Source of the DNA: Gari tellinella
Taxonomy: Eukaryota > Mollusca > Bivalvia > Cardiida > Psammobiidae
Direction of reading: 5' to 3'
Length of the DNA: 64,000 bases
NCBI GenBank assembly: GCA_922989275.2
Contig: OV277859.1
Location: forward strand, 35,135,501 to 35,199,500
Numbering within the stretch: the first letter of the stretch is position 1; every line of letters begins with the position of its first letter. This document shows positions 10,323 through 22,300 of the stretch, piece by piece. The notes under the pieces are model-generated. The model was given only the letters and a program-made list of their open reading frames with translations. It did no database searches and was not told where the DNA came from. A program made the translations under genes and the position numbers.

Positions 10323-13300
10323 CTGAAAGGTAAAACAAAAAATAAGATTTCTTCAATAAATCTGTTCCTCTATAGCTATAGTGCTATTCACTTATATCCT
10401 TGCTTCTTGTCATTTCGCCACTTTCTTGTCAATTCGCCACCTAAGCAAAACTTAGAATTCCATCACGAGCAGGCTACCCAGGATGTCCGAAAACTACAGA
10501 GGATATCCGAATACTAGGACAGTTTCACTAAGGAAGATTTCAAGCGCCGAAAATGCGAAAGAAACAGGTAAAATAACAATAATTCACAAAAAGTTTCAAA
10601 TCAAAGGACATGTTGGTAATTTTAACTCTATATGCCCGTTGTTACTTTTTTATTGTAAAGTTGTAAAAGTTATTATTTACTTTTAAAAAATTAAATATTT
10701 CAAAATCATTAAACAATGTTCAAATTTCATGAAACAAACTATAACATACTGACAGAGCCTACATTGACCTAATTATCGTACGGCCAATCAGAGGTGGCGA
10801 ATTGACAAGAAAGCATCCCGATGATCCAGAGCAATGACCTCGTTCGAAAACGGTACAGTAATTTACATTTGTATTTATTTCATAAGTTTTACTTGTATAT
10901 ATTCGTGTTATTGAAGGTTCAGTTCAGACTTAGATCCGTGAACAAGTAAGAAATGTTACATCAGAAAGCGCATGCGCGAAAAATATAGCTAAGGGTGGCG
11001 AAAACACAGGTAAACAGGCTACTTGCTTTGTGTTTAACCCTTTCCCCTTGTAGCTAATGCTTTCAGTATCAAAGCTAGATGGTTGCTTAAAGTAGACTTA
11101 AATTCAAACAGAATGCTCTTTCAGGTGCATTCTGCTTTACTTTCAGCCTGTTTTAAGGGATCATCTGCTAGGAAATAGGAAAAATAGCTTGTGATGCATA
11201 TTCAGTACTGCATAAAGTTGAACCATTTTTAACCCTTCACAGCAAAGCTGGAATTGGAACAGTTTTCCCCATCAGAGGAATAAACCAAGGCGTAAAAAAA
11301 TGTAAATAGTACATAATATACCCTTCAGAGTTCATAGCTCATGGAGAAATTGATGAATTGTGATTTCTTAACCTATTAACCCAAAGCCTGCTTCGAGTTT
11401 CAAAGAAAGTGACCACATAAAGCAGATTGAAAGTAAAGCAGAATGTGCCTTAAGGCACATTCTGCTTTACTTTCAACCTGATTTAAGCTACCATCTGATA
11501 GACTATAGAAAATATTTATGATATATATTCATGACTGTATAAAGTGGATCTATTTTCTTGAGTGGAGGAATAAATTAGAGGCTAAGAAGGCATATTTATG
11601 GGGTAATGGGTAATACAGATGGGTAATACAGACCCTGCATTAAAAAAAGTCTCTGGTGGCATGTTCACAATGGATTTGGAATCTAACTGAGTTATCAGTG
11701 ACATGTATTAATGATTACATAAAGGTCAATTAAGATACAGCACTTACTTTAAACTGACTTGGTTAACGTTAAATGATGGCTTCAGTGTAGGTGAAGTCTG
11801 AGGTTTCATATTTGTGAACAAATCTTTCTCCAACTTAGTTCTCTCCTCTCGTAAATCTGTAAATAAACAAATATTTCAGTTGTGTGGTTACAGTATCTAT
11901 ATTTGGAACTGTCTTTACAGAACACATGAATGTATGCTTAATACTTGCCTTTCAGATGTTAAAATTGTTGTTTTCACCATTTCCTCTATCTAACTGTTAG
12001 AGTAATTTAGCTGATCTCGTTAAGTCAATGTTTTATAGAAATGGTGCACTTGGTGAATTATGGTACATGTACTTTCTTGTTTAAGACAGATGACTGCTAA
12101 AAGCTAGATCAAAGTAAAGAAGAAATCTCTTTCAGAATGTTTCTACTTCACTTCATTGTGTTTTAAAATACCACCAGTATTTAATAGAATCCGTCGTGTA
12201 AAAGCCCTTATAGGATTCTACGACGTACTATATTCAGATTCAGATTCAGGAAATCATCATTTGAGTGAATTTATCAGGCCTGAGTATAGGCAATATATTG
12301 GACTTTTGTGGGGGAAGCAATGAAAGAGTAGCCTAGGGCCCACATGCAGAGGAAAGGGTTAACATTTTGAATGTGGGAAATACAGAGTTTCTAGCTAAAG
12401 TGTACATTTTCAGTGTAGGTTTTTTTCAAAATAAGAATAGTTTTGCTATATATTTGTAACCCCTTATATGCTGAATAATAACTAACATCTGCTAAAATTG
12501 TTGTGTGGTTTATTCTGTCTTCTCAGTATTCAGAGAACCATAGTGCTAGAGGAAAAGGAAACCATTAAAATCCTACCCATACACTAAGCTACTCAATGTC
12601 TAATCTGGATTCAAATTGCTTGCAAAAATCTATAAAACATGGTTCCAACTTTAAAATGGATGAATGAAGGTACGAAAATAAATCACTGATCTGTTGTCTT
12701 TAACCCTTTACGCCATAGATATATTTTAATGCCATCACTGAAGAAAAATCAACTTATACAGTCATGAATATGTATCTGAAATTTAGTTTCTTTTTTCCAG
12801 CAGATGGTAGCTTAAAGCAGGCTTAAAGTAACGCAGAATGCACCTTCAGGTACATTCTGCTTTACTTTTAGCCTACTTTAAGTGGTCATCTGTTTTCAAA
12901 ACTAGAAACAGGTTATAGACTAGCTGGTTTAATAGACCTTTGCTACATTTTGCAAACTAAACTTTAAATGCAGGAATGTGAAACTAAATTTACAAGTGGA
13001 AAACAAACCTGTAAGAGTTGGCTCCCTTGACAAAGTTCCTCGTGTCTCAGCACGAAATGTAGCCTCATCATCTAAGCAGTTTTGAAGGAAGTAAATATCT
13101 TTCACCAGAGTCTCTATCTCCTCCTCCAGAGTATTTCTGTGTAAATATAGAAGCTTTCCTGTCATACTATCACCCTGTTTTAACCCATTACCCCATAAAT
13201 ACGCATTTTTACACTTTTCAGTTATTCCTCCACTGAAGAAAATAGTTCCAATTCATACAGTCATAAATATGTTATATAAGAAATATTTTCTGTATTCTAG

Positions 13301-16300
13301 CAGATGGTAGTTTAATGCAGGTTGGAAGTAAAGCAGAATGTGCCTTAAGGCACATTCTGCTTTACTTTCATCCTGCTTTAAGTAGTCAATTGTCTTCAAA
13401 ACAAGAAACAGGGTATGGGGTAATGGGTAACCCTTATCATGTTGAATTGTTGTCCACTTCAAATATATCATCTTCCGAAAATAATCAAATTTAGTTTTTA
13501 TGCTTTTGAAACTGAATAGAAGTTAAATTATAATTGACAAAGCTTAACATAGAGTCTGATTGAGATCCCTACTGTTTGCAAATGTTATCCAGGTCGCACC
13601 TAGCATAAGGGTTAAGCTACCACCTGTCTTTCATATTGTTATTTAGCATTAATTTTAGTGGTCCTAATAGAGAGGTTTTACTGTACATGTGTAGAGATAC
13701 AGCCAACATCAGTTTAGTAACCAATTAGCCCTTCTCCTGACATTAGTATATAAAAGATATGGCTTCATGAAAACAGTATAGACCAAGTTCTGTCAGATAT
13801 GTGCCTGCACTCACCCAGGGAAAATGTTTATCAAATTGGACAAATATAATAGGTATTAAATGTCTGTAGTGGGTGGAGTTTTATATTCAGTGGGGGAATG
13901 GTTAACCCTTTACCTGATAGCCTGTTTCTAGTATTGAAGAGAGGTAACTACTTAAAGCAGGTAGAAAGTAAAGCAGAATGCAGAGCAGAGGCGCATACTG
14001 CTTTACTTTCAGCCTGCTTTAAGCTATCATGTGCTAGAATATAGAAAATATTCTCTATAATATATATTCATGACTGATTAAATTGGAACTATTTTCTTCA
14101 GCGGAGGAATAAATCATATTCGCTTAAAGGCACTTCTATGGGGGAAAGGGTTAAAAGGATGCATATGCAGCAAAAATCCAGGTACTGCAGGGATATACAC
14201 TAAAACAATGAGTATATATTTGACTCCATGTCACCAACAAATCCTAAGTTGCAACATCTTATTAGAATAGTCTCTATGGGACAATTCTTTTATCACGTGA
14301 TAACACATGTTTTGGTGGAAACAAAAAGGTATAAGTATTTTATAAAAACCTACTGTCTGGAGCTATGGGCAGGTCTTAAGAAATCTATAAGCTTGTTATT
14401 GCAAAATAAAGTATACAGAAAACTCCCTTAATCCTTTACCCATAGCCTGTTGCTAGATTTGAAGAGAGATGACCACTTAAAGCAGGTTGAAAGTAAAGCA
14501 GAATGAACCTTTAAGTGCATTCTACTTTACTTTCAGCTTGCCTTAAGCTACCATATGCTAAGATATAGAAAATTACTTATGGCATATTATTACGACCATA
14601 AAGTAGAACTATTTTCTTCAGTGGAAGAATCAGTTAAAGGCATAAAAAGGCATACATGTAATTATTGAGTAATGGGTTAAGCAAGAACCCTTTTTTATTG
14701 AATTATCACATACACAGGTTTCACTGAAAGGGTTCGCTTGTGTAATCTTTCTGTCATTGAAACTGCTACGAGCAAGCTACACCTTATATTGCACAAATAT
14801 GATAAGCAAATATGATTTTAAGAACACAGGTTTAATGCATATACCTCATAATTACATTAATTAGAAATTTAGAATTTTGATATCAGGTTTAAGTTACCTT
14901 GAAATAAATGGATGTTAGAATCCCAGCATTTTTCAACTCAGGATTAGCAGCTTTAAACTGCCACTGGTCTTTAACATAAACAGTTTTGATTTCTCTAGAG
15001 TAACTATACTTGTGATGTTTTATTGTACACCCACTTTCAGACATTACCTTAGATGTGTTACCACTTCATCAAACTTCAGTACTGTAAGCTGTTCATTCAT
15101 TGACTCTACCTCTTCACTGAGTGTGGATGCTGCCGAGATCCTGAAATATGTACATGTATAACATGTTACTCTTGAATTCCTTGGTAGAATATCTACATGT
15201 AAGCTGGTAATCCCCAGGCCGTCTAGGAAGCTTTCTGCATTACTGTCAGATACCTTAACCCATTACTCCATAGCATCTTTCCAGTTTTAAAGACAGGTGA
15301 CTCTTTAAAGTAGGTTGAAAATAAAGCAGAATGTGCCTTAAGGCACATTAAGTAGGTTGAAAGTAAAGCAGAATGTGCCTTAAGGCACATTCTGCTTTAC
15401 TTTCAGCCTGCTTTAAGCTATAATCTAGAAGGATAAAGGAACTATTTCTTATGGTACATATTCATGACTGTATAAAGTGGAACTGTTCTCTGCAGTAGAT
15501 GAATGAATTAAAGGCGTAAAAAGTCGTAATGGGTTAAGAGATCTAGATGCTTCTCTTTGGTTGGTCACAAAACAGTTTGTCTGAATACATATGGTTTTTA
15601 ACCAAATAAAATTATGCTTTGTCGAGTGGCACTTTCTTTCATTGTAATGAGTAAATCCCTATGATATGGATCTATAGTGCATGTTTGATACTACTTTTTA
15701 GCCCCTTCCTTCATAATTTGTTCCAGTGTTTAAGACAGATAATTGCTCAATGCAGGCTTAAAGAAAAGCAGAGAGCTCCTGCAGGAGGTTACTTCTTTAC
15801 TTCCAGTCTGCTTTAAGCATTCATCTGTCAGAATGTAGGAAATACTTCCTGGAAGCAACAATAAAGGGATTTATAAAAAGAAAATCTTACGGTACAGAAA
15901 TGTACATCTATGAAGGAACGGGTTAAGGAATAAATAGTAGACATGTATTATGTACATATGTGTGTAACTAATACAAGTACAGTAGAACCTCTTTATTACA
16001 ACCACTAAATGGGAGGCTCATTATCTGTATAAATGACAGCTGACAGCTGAAAGCAATGTGAAAGTGAAACAGAAAGCTCCTACAGGAGCTTTCTGTGTCA
16101 CTTTCACATTGCTTTAAGCAGTCACCTGTCTTAAACGACTAATATTTGACACAATTTAGTGGTCATAATAGAGAGGTTCTACTGTACCTGTCACTGCCTG
16201 TAGGACTTGTGATCATGGGTGTTTCCCGTCCATCTCCACCTCGAGCTGTCCCTGGTCTTGTAGGTGACATGACACTATCTGATCCTGAATGTAGAACAAA

Positions 16301-19300
16301 AAGCTTGGCATATTTCTCTTGCATGGCTTATCCCTTTACTCCATAACATGTTTCTAGTATTGAAGATAGGCAACCATTTAACCCATTACCCCATAAATAC
16401 GCCTTTAATTTCTCCACTGAAGAAAAATGTTCTAAAATATACAGTTTTGAATACATATCATAAGAAATAATTTCTATTTTCTACAAGATGGTAGCTTAAA
16501 GCAGGTTGAAAGTAAAGCAGAATGTGCCTTAAGGCACATTCTGCTATACTTTTAACCTGCTTTAATGGCCACATATCTTCAATACTAGAAACAGGTTAAT
16601 GGGTAATGGGTTAAAGCAGGTTGAAAGTAAAGCAGAATGTGCTTAAGGCACATTCTGATTTATTTTCAGCCTGCTATAAGCTACCATCTACTAGGATTTA
16701 GAAACTGTTTATTATGGTGCATATTCATTACTGTATAAAGTGAAACTATTTTTCTACAGTGGAGACATAAATTAAAGGTGTAAAATATGTATCTAAAGCG
16801 TAAAGGGTTATATGGATATGTATATGTACATCTTAGCTACACAGCATTTTAATACCACTACATGTATATTCTTTTGAAGATTTGATAGATTTTAAAGATT
16901 TTTAAAACTATACTTCCATCAGCTGAGTCAATGCCTGCCATAGTGCTTCTGTATGGAAAGCCATAACCATTTATATAACATTGACTTTGGAAATATTTAA
17001 CCTGTACTTGCCATATGCATGGACAGTTGAACTACGATATCTCGAACTCGCTTAACTCGAACTAACCTATATTTCAACACATTAATTATATTATTTCATG
17101 TTCGGTTCAGTCGAAAATACCCGTAGTTCAAAGTTAAAACGTGGCTAAGCCACGTTTTAACTTTGAACTACGGGTATGTACGACATAACCGAGTTCGAGA
17201 TATCGAAGTTCGACTGTTTATGGAAAACTTCCATTAAGATTTAATAAAATATCTGAAGTCTCTGGAGTTTAAAGAGTTCATGTCATTTTAACTGAATAAC
17301 CTAATTAAAATAAAAACTCACTGTATGTTTCCAAAGCATATTCCATTACATCTTGTTTGTGTTTTGACAGGAACTTGTCAGGGTTGCTGCAATGAGGAAA
17401 AAAATCATTTTAATTATTGATGATTTACTTGACATAGTCGTGTAATCCTACAACGTACTGATTCAGATTCATATTCAGTAAGGTCAACATCTCATGAAAC
17501 TTTTGCCACATTCAGGGTCTCTAATAAAAGTACCCCTACTTATCTATCCACCAATCCTATGTAAGTATGTTATGTCTACTCATTAGAATCATCTCAAAGA
17601 GACAGGCCTAATAAATAGTCACAACATAGTTTGGTGGACACATATGGGAGAAAAAGCTTGAAACCTGTCTGTAACTCTTCTCTTATCTGGAGCCCTGACA
17701 TTTCATTTTTCAAATTAAATCCACATTTATCAAACTGCATTTAAGGTTGTAGTTATATACATACATGCACTAAACATGTTCATTTTCTGTACAGTAAAAC
17801 CTCTCTATTACTACCACTGACATAAAATTAAAATATACAATTAACTTTTTGCTTTATTTTTATCGTGCTTTAAGCAGTCACTTGCTTTCAACACTGAAAT
17901 CTTACTAATTCAGTAGCTCTCCTAGTATAGAAAGAACGAGAGTTGTCAGAGAGACAACAAAGCTCGCCTTCAGCACATTTTTTAGAAATAAAAACAGACT
18001 TGGAGGTCACGGTCACAGAGGTCAACTATTTTGTGTGCATGGAAAGGTCTTGTCCATATACATATGCAAACCAAATATTAGAGTAATACCACAAGGGACA
18101 TAGGAGTTGTAATATTTTTAGAAACCTAAATGTGGGCCCTAAGTTCAAGGTCAAGGTCATTAGGGTCAAACTTTTTAAAGGCACTGAAAGGTCTTGCCCA
18201 TATACATATGCATACCGAATAGGAAAGGAATATCTCAATGAATATAGGAGTTATACGCATTTTTAGAATCCTAAACGTTGATTTTGAAACTTAAGTGCAG
18301 GCCCTAACTTCAAGGTTAAGGTAAGGGGGTTAAAAATATGTGTGTGCATGGTAAGATCTTACCTATATACACATGTCTACCAGATATAAAAGCAATATAT
18401 CGCAGGACATGGGAGTTATAGGCATTTTTCAAAACCTATATGCAGGCCCTAAGTTCAAGGTCACAGGGGTCAAACTTTTTGTGTGCATGGAAAGGTATTG
18501 TCTATATACACACACATACCAACTATGAAAGCAATACCTCAAGGGACATAGAAGTTAAAGGCCTTTTGAGAAACCTTAACACAGATTTTAAAACCTAAAC
18601 GTGGGCCCTTACTTCAAGGTCAAAGACACTGGGGTAAAAATATTTATTTGCTTGGTAAGGTCTTGTTCATATACACATGCATACTAGATATGAATGCAAT
18701 ATCTCAATGGAAATAGGAGTTATAAGCATTTTTTAAACCTAAAGACAGATTTCAAAACCTAAAAGGGGCCCTAAGTTCAAGGCCAAGGTCACTTGCCTGA
18801 AAGTTTTTGTATTCATGAACAGGTTTTGTCGATTTACATTTGCATGCCAAATATTAAAGGAATATCTAAATGAACATATGAGTTATAGGCATTTTTCAAA
18901 ACCAAAACGTAGATTTCAAAACCTAAACACAGGCCCTTAGTTCAAGGTCAAGGTCACAGGGGTCAAACTATTTGTGTGCATGAAAAGGTATTGTCCATAT
19001 ACAAACACATACCAAATATGAAAGCTATATCTCAATGATAAGCAATTTTCCAAAACCTAAACGCAGATTTCAAAACCTAAACGTCGGCCCTAAATTCAAG
19101 GTCATGGTCACTAGACTCAATTTTTTGTATGCATGAACAGGCATTGTCCATATTTACATGCATGTCAAATATTAAAGGAATATCTCAATGAACATAGGAG
19201 TTATAGGCATTTTTCAAAACTTAAACTCAGATTTCGAAACCTAAACGCAGGCCCTAAGTTCAAGGTCAAGATCACAGGGGTCAAACTTTTAAGGTGCCTG

Positions 19301-22300
19301 GAAAGGTCTTGTCCATATACACACACATACCAAATATAAAAGCAATTCCTCAAGGGACATAGAAATTATAAGCATTTCCTTGAAACTGCTAAAGCGAGCG
19401 GGAACGGACACAGGAATGGGAAAGGGAACACCGACGCCAACAACCGGGTGAGAACATTAGCTCTTGGACACAGTCTGGCGAGCTAATAAGGGGCATAAAA
19501 AGGTGTATTTATGGAGTAATGGGTTCAACACCACCAAAAATAAAATATTATAAAACATGTGTAACATTGAAGGTATTACAAACATACACTCCTTCATGCT
19601 TGGCTTTCTCTTTGACACTGCTGACAAAGAACTGAATTTCCTGCACAAGTCTATCTCGCACTCCGGGGGGTTCTGCTAGTATAGGCACTGGCTTACAATG
19701 TGTGGTTTCCTCTCGATAATCTCGCCAGATTTCTAGCAATGTGCCAATCTGCAATGACAAAAGCAAATGAACTGCTGTCATGTAGGGGAGTGACTTATCT
19801 TGTCAAATTTGAGACAGGTAGTCATAAGAAGAACAATATTTTATCACATAAAACTGCAAATATAGAGTGCCGTAAATATCATATGGTACATTGTGCAGAT
19901 GATATACTAACTTACGAATCACCAAAATACTATATTACTACGCCAATTGTAAAACAGTTCTCTTTAACAAACTTGAAACACCATGTGTCAATTTGTCAAA
20001 GAAAAATTTCCAAGTGTCAGACTGGTCTATATCATTTTTTCTCCCCTTCCAAAAATAAAAACAACAAGAGGCCCAGAGGGCCACATTTCGCTCACCTGAG
20101 AACATTAGAAGCTGACTGGGCAAGACAACATTTTGATATAGCTATGACCCAGGTGTCATAATTTGATCTCGGTAGAGGACCACAATGCGAAGCTACATCT
20201 CAGATATTAATGATCTGGGCCTTACTGATTAAGAGAGGAAGATTTTTAAAGGTTTTCCCGTAAAAAAAGAAACCTCAGGTCAGACAAGCCCAGGGCAGGG
20301 CCAATTTTAGTCCGGGGTCATAATTTGAACATACCTGGTAGAGAACCACATAGCAAAGCTATGTATATGTCAAATATTAAAGATCTGGGCCTTACAGTTT
20401 TAGAGAAGAAGATTTTTAAAGGTTTTCCTATATAAGTCTATGTAAAACTGATAAGCCCCAGGGCGGGACCAAATTTGATCCAGGGGTCATAATTTGTACA
20501 ATCTTGGTAGAGGACCATAAGACAAAGCTACATGTCAAATATTAATATTAATGATCTAGGCCATACAGTTTCAGAGAGGAAGATTTTTAAAGGTTTTCCT
20601 ATGAAAAACTAATAAGCCCAAGGGCGGGGCCATTTTTGGCCCTGGGGTCATAATTTGAACAATCTTGGTAGAGGTCCACAAGGCAAAGCTTTGTGCCAAA
20701 TATTAAAGATCTTGGCCTTACAGTTTCAGAGAAGAAGATTTTTAAAGGTTTTCCTATATAAGTCTATGTAAAACTGATAAGCCCCGGGGCGGGGCCATTT
20801 TTGACCCGGGGGTCATAATTTGAACAATCTTGGTAGAGGACCATAAGACAAAGCTACATGTCAAATATTAATGATCTAGGCCATACAGTTTCAGAGAAGA
20901 AGATTTTTAACCCTTTAACCCATAGCCTGTTTCTAGTATTTAAGATATGTGACCTATTAAAGCAGGCTAAAAGTAAAGCAGAATGCGCCCTAGGGCGCAT
21001 TCTGCTTTACTTTCAGCCTGCTTTTAGTTACTATCTGCTAGGATATAGAAAATATTTCTTATGGTACATATTTATGACAGTATAAAATGGAACTATTTTC
21101 TTTGGCGGATGAATAAAATGAATGCGCTAAAAGTCGCTTCTATATGGGAAATGGTTAAAGGTTTTCCTAAGAACAAGAGGGCCATGATGGCCCTATATCG
21201 CTCACCTGAGAATAATAGTGGTAATTAATTATGTAAGTTGAAAATGAAATGACAAGAAGTGTGTATTTCATAATTATGTCAATGGAGAAACAGGGTAATT
21301 AGTAATATACTCACAAGTAAACATTATCTATGAATGTAAAAGGTCTTACAGTTTCAGAGAATATTTTCAAAGGTTTTCCTATATAAGTCTATGTAAAACT
21401 GATAAGCCCCAGGGCAGAGCCATTTTTGACCTGGGGGTCATGATTTTAGAACAATTTTAGTAGAGGACCAGAAGGCAAAGCTACATGCCAAATATAAAAG
21501 GTCTTGGCCTTATGAATTCAGAGAAGAAGACATTTAAAGATTTTCCTATATAAGTCTATGTAAAACTGATAAGCACTGGGGCGGGGCCATTTTTGACCCG
21601 GGGGTCATGATTTGAACATTCTTTGTAGAGAACCATAAGGCAAAGCTACATGCCAAATATAAAAGGTCTAGTCCATACAGTTTTAGAGAAGAAGAGTTTT
21701 AAAGGTTTTCCTATATAACTCTATGTAAAACTGATAAGCCCAAGGGCGGGGCCATTTTTTACCCGGGGGTCATGATTTGAATAATGTTGGTAGAGGACCA
21801 GATGGAAAAGCTACATGCCAAATATAAAAGGTCTAGGTCATACAGTTTCAGAGAATAAGAGTTATAAAGGTTTTCCTATGAAAAACTGATAAGCCCAGGG
21901 GCGGGCCATTTTTGACCCGGGGGTCATTATTTTAACAATCTTGGTCAAGGTTCACAACATGATGCTACATATGAAATTTGGTTGTCCTAGGACTTATAGT
22001 TATTGATAAAAAGATTTTTAAAGTTTTGACTTCGGCTGTCAATATTATGTAAATGTGGAAAATGACCACGCCCTCTGGAGGCCATGTTTTTTGACGGATC
22101 AATTTTTTTTGAACAACTTTGAAAGTGTATAAATTGAGAAACATTTTGGTGAAAACCAAATTGAAATCGGACCAGTAGTTTTTGAGAAGAAGATTTTTTT
22201 AGATATTGTGCATGGTTGCCATGGCAACAAGACCGATAGCCCCACCCACTTTTTTTCAACAAATTTTGAAGCTCACAACTACAGTATGTATTTGACCAAG

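Noticed and set aside
19700..20161. 153-residue plus-strand frame
   Set aside because: It overlaps the antisense of CCDC24 exon 2 and runs into K and G repeats.
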